A stretch of DNA of 21,384 nucleotides from Beroe ovata (GCA_946803715.1 CAMPET010000160.1:78345-99728), one strand, 5' to 3'; positions 9,090-19,335 are shown, numbered from the stretch's first letter. Notes: generated by a model from the sequence alone, not told the origin. Translations and numbers: made by a program.

Positions 9090-10911
9090 CTACTGTCTCA
9101 CAATTGCCCCATGTTTGTCCAGCTCATCACTGAGAGCATGTCCATCCTTCATGTAGTAAGTGAGTGTAGCTCGGGAGTAGTAATCACTCCTCATCTCGAT
9201 ATTCTGGATCACATCGCTCAGGGCGATGGATTTGCCGATGATAGGTGCACCCATCATGTACCGCATGTGTGCAAAGTGGATGTGGAGGTGATAGTATGCT
9301 GGCTGGTAGTGGACGTACACTCGGATCAGAGACCTGAAATGGGGGAGTGAGGGTGTGTGATATATTGTTCAGAAAGCTGGGGGAGTGAGGAGGTTAGAGA
9401 GTAGGGAGATGGAGGGAGTGAGGAGGGGTATGTGAGCTATCGACAAGCATGTTAATTTCTAGACAATGATTGGAGAAAAGTCAACGAACGATAAGTGTGT
9501 GGGGACTGGGGAGTCGCTCTCAGTGAGATTACCTGGGAATATTGAACTTGTCCCGGATAGCAGCTAAACTCTTGTCCCTCACACGTCTCAGTAGGGCCAG
9601 GTGGTTCTGAGTTAGGTCCCGTACCGAGTAGAGGTCTCGCCGCTCTACTATGGCCAAACAATACAGGTTCTCAACACTGCTCATGTCCCATTTCAGATCG
9701 GCAGTCAACACAAACCCGTCCACTGGGTCTGATACCTGGGGACCAGCAGGGGGTCATATGTGTGACTATATTGACAACCGAGTTTAGCACTATAAAATTA
9801 ACTCAATCTGGCAAATTGAGTGATCCGTTTTCTGGCGTGGTCGGTGGTACTGTAGAAGAAGGATCGCTCAATATGCCGTTATACTTGCAGATCATACAGT
9901 CCTCTCTTACCTTGCAGAGGACTCTATCCTGTTCCTTATTCCCCTCTAGGATATTATAAACCCACGACAAATCCCCGAGGTGGCTCAGAATGTACGGTCG
10001 TGTGATCGTCTCATACATCTTCGGGGTCTCCTCCACAAAGTAAGCGGGTTTCTGCGTGAACTTGTTGATTATTTTCTCAGTGGCAGGGTGGATGATCGTG
10101 GTTTTCACGGGGCAGGTCCCAGGGGGTGGCTCGAGAGAGAAGATGTTGTAAATGTCATTATTCATGACGAGATTCACGACTGAAATAGTTCATACTATCA
10201 TACTATGGCTCTCACACACACACACACACACACNNNNNNNNNNNNNNNNNNNNNNNNNNNNNNNNNNNNNNNNNNNNNNNNNNNNNNNNNNNNNNNNNNN
10301 NNNNNNNNNNNNNNNNNNNNNNNNNNNNNNNNNNNNNNNNNNNNNNNNNNNNNNNNNNNNNNNNNNNNNNNNNNNNNNNNNNNNNNNNNNNNNNNNNNNN
10401 NNNNNNNNNNNNNNNNNNNNNNNNNNNNNNNNNNNNNNNNNNNNNNNNNNNNNNNNNNNNNNNNNNNNNNNNNNNNNNNNNNNNNNNNNNNNNNNNNNNN
10501 NNNNNNNNNNNNNNNNNNNNNNNNNNNNNNNNNNNNNNNNNNNNNNNNNNNNNNNNNNNNNNNNNNNNNNNNNNNNNNNNNNNNNNNNNNNNNNNNNNNN
10601 NNNNNNNNNACACACACACATATACCTGATTTTGAAGAGAGGAATAGTTTGACTCTCTCCAAGTCGATGCTGTTCACTTCGAACAGCACGACAGCGACCC
10701 CCTCCTTCCCCTCTATCACACCCTGAGTGAAGACCACTCTGCCGTCGTCACTGTTACCTAGGAGACACGTGATTCTGTAGTGACTCATGTCTGTTATCAC
10801 GGCAGGGGGAGCAGGGGGAGCGGGGGGAGCAGTTCTCATGTCATCTGTCACAGGGGGAGCAAGGGGAGGATCCAGTTTGGGTCTCTTTACATCACTCTCT
10901 ATAATAGCCAT
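9090..10911 (-). CDS. DCPS: Scavenger mRNA-decapping enzyme DcpS
   Basis: Four exons: 10911-10626, 10179-9911, 9735-9533 and 9333-9090 (TAG at 9092-9090). Phases agree and give 333 aa (human 337). DcpS hydrolyses the m7GpppN cap left after 3'-5' mRNA decay. The N-terminal tail is Pro-rich and variable. Conserved blocks follow: NNDIYNIFSLEPPPG and VKTTIIHPATEKI (about 102-133), then LSWVYNILEG with Trp168 and Glu178, equivalent to human cap-binding Trp175 and Glu185. DGFVLTADLKW has Asp198 and Lys200, equivalent to Asp205 and Lys207. The HIT motif YYHLHIHF has His268, His270 and His272; His270 corresponds to catalytic His277. All key residues are present, so the enzyme looks active. Intron 1 contains (AC)n and a 376 bp N gap, which does not touch coding sequence. 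The gene lies between TEX2 (437 bp) and CIR1 (401 bp) on the same strand. Confidence 0.97.
10213..10620. other. Assembly gap inside (AC)n in DCPS intron 1
   Basis: AC repeats at 10213-10233 and 10610-10620 flank 376 Ns (10234-10609). The gap is most simply an unresolved microsatellite. Any exon inside it would be unseen, but the DCPS phases on either side join cleanly without one. Confidence 0.95.
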
Positions 10912-11312
10912 CCTGGACTGTGGATACTGTTAGTATTTCAATACTGAACTGTACCAGCTTAATATTGAATGGGAGCTGGAATAACTCTATCCGGATTTCA
11001 AAGGTTTCTAGCAGAAGAGTAAAGAAAATTTAGGATCAGGAATCTTGACGGCAGGATCGGTGAAATTAAAATGAAAGTGTCAGTGTTTCATCTGTTCACT
11101 ATTATAACACCACACGAAAGTGAGAAAATATTGTCTCGCAGTGTTCTTAGAAATATGGTACATCAACATCGATACAAACTGTCGTGTGTTACATAACAAC
11201 GGAATACAGAAATAGTTACTGCAAATTACTGTGTTAACTCCCAATCATTCAGCGAAATGATTACAATATTATTCGTTGATCAAGTTCAATCTGATGCATC
11301 AGAATCTCTTCC
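10912..11312. other. DCPS 5' flank / CIR1 3' flank
   Basis: A 401 bp non-coding stretch between the DCPS start codon and the CIR1 stop codon. On the minus strand, TACTAACAG and TATCCACAG lie just before the DCPS ATG, resembling a branch point and acceptor. I see no other feature. Confidence 0.5.
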
Positions 11313-12623
11313 TTACTTGGTGCGACGGTCACTTCGTTCTCTCTCTGAATCACGCCTCGGTCGATCTGAATCACGCCTCGGTCGATCTGAATCACGCCTC
11401 GGTCGATCTGAATCACGCCGCTGTTTTACTGAATCATGCTTTGACTTATCTGCATCACGTCTCGACTTATCTGAATCACGCCTATTTCTCTCGGTTTCAC
11501 GCCTCGGTTGATCTGGTTCCAGCTTCCTCTTTTTCGACTTGGCATCAGCAGGGGAGGAGTCTGAATCACTGGAGGAGTCATGACGACCACTCTTCTTTGG
11601 TGATTGAGGCCGCTTCCCACTTGCCTTCCCTCTATCAATCTTTCTGTCAGGACTGTTCTTTGAGTTAGAATTTCTTCTCCTCGTATCAGGTTCTGATTCA
11701 GGGGTGTCGTGTCTTCTCTTTGCTGATGACCTCTTTTGTGACGATGCTTCAACTCTGTTTCCATTATGTGATGAGGACCTATGGTCAAGTCTCGCATCAC
11801 GACCACCATCTCGACTCTGCTTCCGACCCCTTGTCTCCGTTGACTGAATTCTCTCGGGGGATGGGGATCGGAGATCTTCGTCATCGTGAGACCGCTTCTT
11901 CTTTTTCTTCTTTTGTTTATTTTTGGATTTTGGTGCTTTGTTTACCCCAGATTGATTCTTGGTCAGCTTCCTCATCAACTTCCGTTTCTGTTTGTCTGTC
12001 AAATTGGCAATGAACGCTACTTCTGGATCCAGTTTCTCATCGTTTAACATGCCATACTTGTTGTCATGGACATCCATTACGGAGTTCACGGCGTGCTTCC
12101 TCATTCTCAGTCCACCCTTTTCCATGGAATTGAGCAGAGACATTGGGTCCTCCTTCCCCAACTCCGGGGGGTTTTCCTCAGTGTTCAGCCCCTGGTTGTA
12201 GAGAGGACAGATCTTGTCAGTATTCATGTGACCCCAAACCCCGCACTTTATACACTTGGTATTCCTGACTTCAATACCAAAGGGTCGATCCGTCACCTCG
12301 ATGTTTTTTGCGTATTCGCCGGCTCGAGGGGCGTTTTTCTGCCACTCAAACCGAACTTCTCTCAACTCCAACTTGTCGTCTTTTTTCCGACATTCTAACG
12401 GTGGTTCATACATAAAGGTTAACTTATCATCCTGCGTGAGTTTACCATGCTTGAGCAAGTTCTTGTTTTCATAGATGGCCTGTTCTTTGAGGTACTGCTT
12501 GTGTAACTCTTCCTGTTTCTTCTTCTCGGACTCATGCTTCTGTTCTGCAATCCAAGTTCGCTTCTGATTCTCAAACGTGTGAGGATGAAAGAACTTGTTT
12601 CTCATAAACTTTACAAACGCCAT
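11313..12623 (-). CDS. CIR1: CIR1-like corepressor / splicing-associated protein
   Basis: A single uninterrupted reading frame of 436 aa (human about 450 aa). The N-terminal CIR_N region (residues 4-50, NKFFHPHTFENQKRTWIAEQ then KKKQEELHKQYLKEQ) is the family signature. The conserved block FEWQKNAPR ... RPFGIEVRNTKCIKCGVWGH follows, with a zinc-knuckle-like Cys124-x2-Cys127-x4-His132-x6-Cys139, and then DPEVAFIANLTDKQKRKLMRKL. The C-terminal half is basic and low-complexity (KKKKKKR, RS/RD-rich), typical of nuclear speckle proteins, and ends with tandem RRDSDRP units. In vertebrates CIR1 links RBPJ/CBF1 to SAP30-HDAC and also associates with splicing factors; whether the Notch role holds here is unknown. 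No intron interrupts the coding sequence, unlike its neighbours, so an ancient retrocopy is possible. An acceptor-like CATTCCCCTAG lies 11 nt before the ATG. Confidence 0.92.
   Translation of the reverse strand: MAFVKFMRNKFFHPHTFENQKRTWIAEQKHESEKKKQEELHKQYLKEQAIYENKNLLKHGKLTQDDKLTFMYEPPLECRKKDDKLELREVRFEWQKNAPRAGEYAKNIEVTDRPFGIEVRNTKCIKCGVWGHMNTDKICPLYNQGLNTEENPPELGKEDPMSLLNSMEKGGLRMRKHAVNSVMDVHDNKYGMLNDEKLDPEVAFIANLTDKQKRKLMRKLTKNQSGVNKAPKSKNKQKKKKKKRSHDDEDLRSPSPERIQSTETRGRKQSRDGGRDARLDHRSSSHNGNRVEASSQKRSSAKRRHDTPESEPDTRRRNSNSKNSPDRKIDRGKASGKRPQSPKKSGRHDSSSDSDSSPADAKSKKRKLEPDQPRRETERNRRDSDKSRRDADKSKHDSVKQRRDSDRPRRDSDRPRRDSDRPRRDSERERSDRRTK
11339..11424 (-). repeat. CIR1: 21-bp coding tandem repeat in CIR1 C-terminus
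   Basis: The unit GAATCACGCCTCGGTCGATCT (plus-strand view, 21 bp with wobble at the edges) recurs three times nearly identically, with decayed copies continuing to about 11512. Each encodes RRDSDRP on the minus strand. Near-identity at the nucleotide level points to recent slippage or unequal crossover. Confidence 0.9.
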
Positions 12624-12936
12624 GATGCTTTGTGCTAGGGGAATGTGGTCGGATTAGCAATCAGAAACAATGTGTGATCAGGATTGTAAGTGACTGAACG
12701 TGAGTCACTCAAGAGAATGTGGACATAATAAAACCAACTGCGATGTCATAAATTGTATCATGAACCAAACAAATAATGTTAAAAGGAAATAAAAGCTTGA
12801 AAATAAATTTGAAACAAGAAATCCAGCACAACTCATAGACCTTTTCCAGTTGTACAATCTTATACTTTCATCTTTTTTTTCGGTTTAGGTCGACAGCGAC
12901 ACCTTCACAACAAAAACAATGATATTTGAAAACAGC
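12624..12936. other. CIR1 5' flank / TIPIN 3' flank
   Basis: Only 313 bp separate the CIR1 start codon from the likely TIPIN stop codon, the shortest gap in the cluster. The stretch is AT-rich with a T8 tract near 12873. I see no clear promoter element or minus-strand AATAAA. Confidence 0.5.
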
Positions 12937-14307
12937 TCATCCGTTATCTTGTCCAGTTTTGAAACGCTTGCTGGGAGCCTGGTTCTCAGAATCAGATGCC
13001 TGTTCAGATGCATGCTCCGGTATGTATGACCTGTTCTCTGCTTTGGCTAGTGGTGATATTTCCAGTGTATTGCTGCTTCCAATTCCTGTCATATGGGTTT
13101 CGGATAAATTTTCATAGTTCTGCCTTGAGAACGTAAAAGAAACTGTGAGAGCAAAACTCTTGACTCACCTCTCTCTCTTTGCTTCTTCCTCTCCAATGCT
13201 TTCAGTCTGTTTTGTCTCATGCGTTCAATCTGAGCTTCTGTTAGGGATTGGGCTTCTGAAACTGGAGTTGGGGCTGAGGGGGCTGGAGATGACATAACTG
13301 TATCCAAGGGTTGTGGTTCTGATGATGACATTACTGTGTCAGAAGAGGGAGGAGGTTTATCTTTGATTGTGTCTTCCTGGAAAGGAATAGTGTTTAAAAG
13401 AATAATCAATATCATCAATATCATCAATATCAATAGAACCATTGGAGGGCAAATGGAAAAACACCTGAGCTTCCATGATACATTGATCAAATGCCTCGTC
13501 GTAGTCATCTTCATCATCGACCTCTCCACCAGTGACTAATTTCAATCTCCTTGACTCCTCGTATAGCTCCATTTTCTTGTTAAACACTTTCTTCCTATTC
13601 TTCAAACCCAGATGCTCAACCTTAAAAAAGAGGGCCCAATATTGTAAAAATCATAACTATTTAACTACATCATAAGGTATCTGAAATCTGAATCTATTGG
13701 GCAGCATTTGTATTCAAGATTATTTCCTGCAAACCTTTTCGAGAACATCCTTGAATCTCATTTTAGGATAAAGCCTATGTGCCCAGTGCTCATAAGCCTT
13801 GCAGATTTTGGTAATATCCTCCAATTCATGCCCTTTGCCTTTGAATTTAAGAGCATTGACATGAGCAGGGATTGCAGAGAGCCCCCTGTCAGAGAAAAGC
13901 TTATCCAAATCCAGTTTGAGCATAACACGTTTGGGCTTCTTTACTTTTGTTACATCATCATCAGTCACAATATTCACCATTTTAATTTGTCTTTCTTCTG
14001 TTTCATCTGTATGAGGATTTAATGGTTTCACAAATACCTTAACAAATTTATGGAGAAGAAGGAGAAAGCAGATAATAGCTATATGTATGATCTACCTTCA
14101 TTGTCTGGCTGCATGGGTTCACTCCCAAACATTTCATTCAGAATCTGAAATTGTTTAAGTGAAAATCATAAGTCATTCCTTGTACTTGACAAGAGAAATG
14201 ATCAGTTTCAGTCATCTTGGGGAACAAACCTCTTGGTCATCAAATATATTCCCCTTCTCAGAATCATCATTGAGGAAGTTGGTGAATTCAGATGTTATAT
14301 CATCCAT
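12937..14307 (-). CDS. TIPIN: TIPIN (Timeless-interacting protein, Swi3/Csm3 family)
   Basis: Six exons: 14307-14230, 14144-14096, 14006-13735, 13620-13465, 13376-13169 and 13046-12937, about 290 aa (human 301). The Swi3 domain runs from about residue 66: KRVMLKLDLDKLFSDRGL, LKFKGKGHELEDI and [26 protein letters not shown]. It matches the GKGHE ... EHWAHRLFPK signature of TIPIN/Swi3/Csm3, which binds Timeless/Tof1 at the replication fork and supports checkpoint signalling and fork pausing. An acidic stretch (GEVDDEDDYDE) and a Ser/Pro linker follow. A C-terminal helix LTEAQIERMRQNRLKALERKKQRER corresponds to the vertebrate IERNKQLALERR region. Exon 3 uses the acceptor ATACAG at 14007-14008, the only one that keeps phase. 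The last splice is uncertain: acceptor CCACTAG at 13048-13047 gives a 122 nt intron and a 36-residue tail; reading through instead ends at TGA 13091-13089. Confidence 0.92.
13402..13433. repeat. Short ATCAATATC tandem repeat in TIPIN intron 4
   Basis: About 3.5 copies of a 9-bp unit lie within the intron between exons 4 and 5 (13377-13464). Confidence 0.8.
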
Positions 14308-15316
14308 ACCTATTAGATCGCTCTTATATTTCTTATACAAATTTCAAGGGACACTGAGTCAGGACAAGTCTAGTCTCAATTATAGTCTCAAATATCAAGG
14401 GAATTGCTTGGCTCTTCACAAAGTTAATGAGCCAATCAAGATTCAAAAATGATGGAATTGAACTGGCATCTCTAGATAGGGTCCTCAATCAGCAAATTAT
14501 TTGCTAGTCTACAAACTTAAGATAGAACATGCTGTGACTGTGAGCTATCAAAGATTTCATCTGCCTACTTACATCAAAATGAAAGTTTAATTCACAAAAA
14601 TAAACTAAGTCCGATGAGAATTGCAATTAGAAATTGTAAATGAAATAAACTTGAACACAATTATATTTCAATAAATAAAATAGGCCGGTATGGAGTTGTT
14701 CACAGTTTTGTTATGAAATAGACAAATATACTTTCTGAATTTTGGTAAAACTATGTCATATATGGCTGAAAAATTCGCAATTCCGTTTGCAGTTGATTTT
14801 ATAATCACGCAATATTACAACGCGGAGTTACTATTGCAATGCAGTGCGCGCGTTGTTCAATCTGGCAAACGATCGCGCGCCATCTTGACATGCGCGCATG
14901 CTGACTGCTGAGCGCAGCTGCAACTGTTGGTTATAGACTGGAGACCCGGTATATATAGATTATAGTATCGCCAGACAAGCTTGACGTGAAACACTCACTT
15001 AAGTCACAAGTGCAATTCCGTGGCAGTTGGATTAGAGATTCAGATACAAAGAGCTCAACTTATATTAAATCGAAAATGGGAACACTGGACAGAGAAATAC
15101 GTCAGATATGCAAATTCTAACGTCCATTGGCCCATTGCGTATCATTATTAATATCAGTGCTTCATAAAAAGAGCTAAGATGTTCAGTCTTATTCTTTATC
15201 AACACGTAAACCTAAGAGTTTGGAGTTGTTTCTCAATACTACGGGTGAATAGTGCGTCGCCAGAACTTTTCCCATATCATCTCACAGACACATTCTCTGA
15301 CACCCGGTGTCACGAG
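14308..15316. other. Intergenic region TIPIN / LUC7L with a GCGCGC island
   Basis: About 1 kb without a recognisable gene. Most is AT-rich. At 14840-14935 there is a cluster of GCGC and TGCGCGCAT motifs. The 17-mer at 14963-14979 matches, in reverse, 20206-20222 of the fold-back element (16 of 17), and ATCTGGCAAACG at 14860-14871 matches 20110-20121 in reverse. The stretch probably holds the TIPIN promoter plus repeat-derived sequence. Confidence 0.5.
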
Positions 15317-18300
15317 TCATGACCGAGAAGAGGAGCGGGATGACCGCCTGCTTGCGGAGGAGGACGAAGAGGACGAACTGCTTGAGGAGTAGCGGCGTCT
15401 CCTGGAAATAGGAGTTTCTGGGGGCATCCTTCAAAATATAATATGGGGGTGGGACGAGTGTGTGACCTAATATGAGGGCATGCAAATGTGACACATAGAT
15501 ATAACTCGGGACCGGGTGAGGGCATTCAAAAGATAACTTTGCATCGTTTTACTTTTGGAGGTTGAAGTGGGGAAGGAGAGTTATCTTTTGAGTGTTTTGA
15601 ATCAAAGTCCATACTAATTTGAAACTTACACATTTGAGAATTGCTTCAATCACCTGAAGTAATCTGGATCACAATTCATTCCCAAAAAGGAGTGGCACCA
15701 CTAAATCTCGGTTAATTATCGAAAAAACAGCCGCTAATACTTGGAATACTTGGCATCGGCATGGGGAATATAAGGCTACGCACTCAACTGATCGCAGATT
15801 AACCGAGTTTTGGTGGCCATGGTGAAATCACTCCGGAGAGGGTAGGAAAGCCAAACAGGGAATATAAAACAGACGCAACCCTGTACAACTAGAAACACAC
15901 ACACAGTTGTGCACGCACTCCACACTCCCATATTACCTATCGTCTCGTGACCGTCTCGGGCTGACTGATCGACTGCTACTCCGGCGTCTCTCCCGCGAAC
16001 GTCTATCGCGAGACGGTCTGTCACGAGATCGCGACCTCCGGTCTCGTGATCGTGATCGTCTGTCACGCGATCTCCGGGACCGACTACGAGATCTCCTGTA
16101 GCCTCGCGGAGACCTGGACCTGCGTCTCCGGTCTCGACTTCGGGATCTCTGTCTCCGATAGGTAGCACTGAACAAGTGAGAGGGGGTATAGTAGAGGGTG
16201 TGACTCAGGGAGGGAGGGAGAGGTCAGAGGGGTTTAGGGTGTACCTGTAGGAGAAGTCAGAGCGTCTGTTCGGTCGAGCACTTACTCCATTACCACGTCT
16301 AAACTCCTCACTTTTGTTAGCGAGAGTCTCTCTATCCATGGTGCCCTCAGCTTGCAACAACTTGTCATTGAGCAACTTCTGAAAAACACGGTCAGTTAGG
16401 CCATTCAGAGGGGGGGGGGGAATAGAGCGCACCCGACACTGTCATCCAACACAGACCTGCAGTACGTTGCGCTTCTCCCGTATTTGTATGAATCCCATGT
16501 GTAACTTGCCACCAAAGTGGTCAGCCAACCTGTAGAGTTAAGAGAACTTATAGGCTTGTTACTTTTAGGAATAGAGTAGAATTTAGGATAGAGTTACATA
16601 GTCACAGGGTAACGTACACTTGTTGTGTTTTTTGTGTTTTGCTTGCGCTGATGACTGCTTTGCCGATTGCATTACAGTGCTCCTCCAGTGTGGTACCGGG
16701 AGCACACTTGGAAAGAGTAACATCGACTCCGAGACCGGTGTTTGTACGCGGTAACCCGATACTGAGAACAGAATGTTAGACTTCAGCCCAGGACACACAC
16801 ACACACTGAGTATGTGTGTGTATACTGGGTATAACAACACAATAACATAGCGCAATGACAATGTGACAACGTGTGATACACTTCAGTAGAACGGGACGAG
16901 GGATTACTCCCTACTGGCAGGGGCGCGCGAAGGCTGGCTGCTCATTGCCATTGCTGCAGTTACTGTGATTGCTGGAAGTCTATCATTCTACTCACGTGTG
17001 TCACATTGTCACATTGCATTCACATACCTTCGGTCATTGTCGTAGAGGCACAGATACGCAGCGCACACCTCACAAACACGGAGTTTCTGCTGCTGGAGCT
17101 GTGGTTGCGGCAAATTGTTCCTGTATTCCTCCTGAATTGCCAACAGTCAATTATAGCGGAAAATAAGCCGCGCGCGCGCGGCGTATAAATTGCAATAGCG
17201 ATGATTTATTTTGTGCGCAATATTGGTGAAAAGTTGCTAGTACTAATAGTTAAGTTCACAGAATTGTCCCAATGAACATACAAATTACGCACCTTTGTCT
17301 TCATACATACCGAAGAAATGAGTTTAATTATTAAATGAAATTGTAAACTGCATCTTTGTAATCGACCTTGACAAAACATAGGATATTTAGGTCCGCAATC
17401 CCAGGGGGGAATATTCCTAGGTTTCTTACCATGGTGAACCTAGTCCTAATACATCAAACATAGACTTGTCATTTCACATTGACAAGTCAATGAAATAAAC
17501 TCACGTAAAGAAACTAAATCATTCCGAAGTTATCATGAAACAGTGAATGCGGCGTTCCTAAATTTAACATCGTGTCAGAGCTACCAATTGACCGAACAAT
17601 TCAAGTGTTACAATGTTGAATTAAAAATGGAATCAAATTTACCTCTCCTTGACGTTTCTCTGCTTTCAGTTTCTCAATCTCAGTCAAGAGTGCAACACTT
17701 TCTTCCACTTCTCCCTCATTCCCTAAGTACAATGTCGTGCAATTACCACGCTTATAATAAGGATTACTAACCCCAGCTCTCTATTACATAATTTCCAACT
17801 ACAACATTGAAATTCCTTGAAGATATCTATGTTGGACAAGTTTTGGAAAGTACTTACCGAGTTGTTCTGCTTTAGCGAGTTTTTGACCGATTTGCTCGGC
17901 GATATCGTGCACTTTGTTCGCCCGACTCTCGCTCTCTGGGTCTAATTCTTGATCCTCCAGCCTCTTCTTTGCTGCTTCCACCTTCCTATCACACGTCCGC
18001 AAGAAATCGTCAAGAATTTCGAGTGCCTGATAACACGAGATATGGCCTCAATCAAAAAATCCTAGCACTGATAAGTTGAGTCCAATAAATTCTTAGTTCA
18101 TTGCCAATAAAGATAGTTTTATGCCACTGTGTACCACCTGTTCTAATATTGCTACTACTTCATATGATTATACTTCTGCGTAGTTACCATTACTTAATTA
18201 ATTTGATCAGAAAAGGGAAACCAACAAGTACCTCTTTTTCGAATCCAAAGTTTTTTCTCTTGTTTGCTTCCTCAAAATCTGCTCGAAGAGCTTCTGAATG

Positions 18301-18667
18301 AACTTTAGGACACTCTCCAAGGTCCATTTTCTGTGGAAAGTTATGACATGTGTGGAATGTAAAAACATATATGTAATACTTCTTCATGTGCATCACTTAT
18401 CAGGTTTTGTTGAACAACATGTCTATTCCATTGATTATTACCGTGTTGGTAAAAAGAGTGTGTGGACAGAGGCCTGTCATAAATGCTCTGCAAACTGTTG
18501 GGTCAGTGAAGTGTATTCCAGATGATTCGGGATTACCTGAAATGAGAAAGTTGAATCAAAGCAGAAGTCGAATCAAACAATGGATATTGAAAGGGAAATG
18601 ACGAACCATCTCTGCCTGAACCCATAAGCTGGTCAAGCATTTTCCGCATTTGCTCCTGTGCAGACAT
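15317..18667 (-). CDS. LUC7L: LUC7-like U1 snRNP-associated splicing factor
   Basis: Ten exons: 18667-18607, 18536-18442, 18330-18232, 18026-17858, 17722-17643, 17131-17028, 16529-16457, 16378-16245, 16167-15937 and 15401-15317. All phases agree and give 376 aa (human LUC7L 371). It starts MSAQEQMRKMLDQLMGSGRD, diagnostic of LUC7. The first zinc finger has Cys36, Cys44, Cys59 and His63, with the MDLGECPKVH block. A coiled coil spans about residues 90-172 (AEQIGQKLAKAEQLG; ALLTEIEKLKAEKRQ). The second finger is C188EVC191 ... DNDRRLADHFGGKLH with His207 and His213. A long Arg-Ser/Arg-Asp domain (272-349) and a Ser-run tail end the protein. LUC7 proteins join the U1 snRNP and influence 5' splice-site choice; animals often have several paralogues (LUC7L, LUC7L2), so orthology to LUC7L versus LUC7L2 is not resolved. 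RS-domain introns near 15402-15936 are likely sites of alternative splicing. Confidence 0.95.
15402..15936. other. LUC7L intron 9
   Basis: A 535 bp intron between the RS-domain exon and the short Ser-rich last exon. Phase continues cleanly across it. Open frames within it have no recognisable motif. I see nothing else specific. Confidence 0.7.
16618..16761 (-). CDS. Candidate 144-nt cassette exon in LUC7L intron 6
   Basis: On the minus strand a good acceptor (CTGTTCTCAG) and donor (GTACGT) enclose 144 nt, a multiple of three, whose phase (1 nt, 47 codons, 2 nt) matches insertion between LUC7L exons 6 and 7 without shifting frame. The encoded 47 residues are open and of balanced composition (IGLPRTNTGLGVDV, KCAPGTTLEEHCNAIGKAV). 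Direct exon 6 to 7 joining restores the conserved DNDRRLADHF block, so the segment is not in the canonical protein. If included it would split the second zinc finger between its Cys and His pairs at residue 203. I do not recognise the sequence. It could instead be the second exon of a nested transcript. Confidence 0.35.
16908..16951 (-). CDS. Possible internal first exon upstream of the LUC7L cassette
   Basis: Minus-strand ATG at 16951-16949 opens MAMSSQPSRAPASR and reaches a GTAATC donor after 14 codons plus 2 nt. Splicing to the 16761 acceptor completes an Asp codon and keeps the cassette frame. It lies beside a small GCGCGC motif. Very short and speculative. Confidence 0.15.
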
Positions 18668-19009
18668 TGTACCTATGGCATGATGGATGGTCAAGAACTT
18701 CAAAATATCTCTTTTAATTGAAATTGATGCTTGAACACCTCTACATCATTTACATGAAAACATCATAGTATTCCATCATGCAATGGAATACTGTATCAGT
18801 CCTCTGCTTTGCATAATTGACAATAGATTATGATGGTGAGGATAAATTCATTAAAAATAGAATGAGGGAACCAAAAAACAGGAATGAGTGAACCAAAACT
18901 TAAAAATGATTTGACCAATTATAAAAATTAATAAACCCAACCCAAAACATAAGATGAAATGGCCCAAAAAGCATTTTTTCATATTGATAGTTTTTCAGCT
19001 GTTGTGTAC

Positions 19010-19149
19010 CTTTGCTTTGGGTGCAATCTGCATGTGCAAAACAGATCTTCTAGGCTGACAGACATGACTTTCATTGGTGATTGGGAGCCGTCATCATCAC
19101 TTTCTGGCTCATTTTTGACCTCCTTCCCTCTCTTATCATCACTGATCAT
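19010..19149 (-). CDS. Possible orphan exon, acidic Ser-rich
   Basis: An ATG preceded by an in-frame TAA opens 46 codons plus 2 nt before a GTACAC donor. The product (GKEVKNEPESDDDGSQSP, LEDLFCTCRLHPKQ) looks like a nuclear-protein fragment. Joined to the acceptor 5 nt before the LUC7L ATG it would be out of frame with LUC7L, so it could only be 5' UTR with an upstream ORF, part of another transcript or chance. No family recognised. Confidence 0.2.
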
Positions 19150-19335
19150 CTTTTGCCTACTCTCTTAACTACTACTGATTACCCTTATTTTCCAAAACAA
19201 CATGGAATGAATTTGGTTTGAAACCATGATGCTCCCCATTGTGACCTAAATTGATTTAAATAGCCTGAGCCCCACAGACCTTAGATAACAAGATGAAATT
19301 TTTCAAATGTTTTATCCTGTTGTGATGAAAATTAT

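Noticed and set aside
10152-10911. Long ORFs crossing the N gap
   Set aside because: They exist only because Ns were translated as X; the real coding part is DCPS exon 1 (10626-10911).
11276-11884. Other-frame ORFs over the CIR1 C-terminus
   Set aside because: Alternative frames of a repetitive Arg/Ser/Asp-coding stretch.
15776-16168. 130-codon ORF overlapping the LUC7L RS domain in another frame
   Set aside because: Frame shadow of the repetitive RS/RD exon (Gly/Asp-Val-rich); the RS frame is phase-consistent with exons 8 and 10.
16583-16861. 92-codon ORF in LUC7L intron 6
   Set aside because: A different frame from the phase-compatible cassette; its start runs through an AC/TG tract and it has no splice logic.
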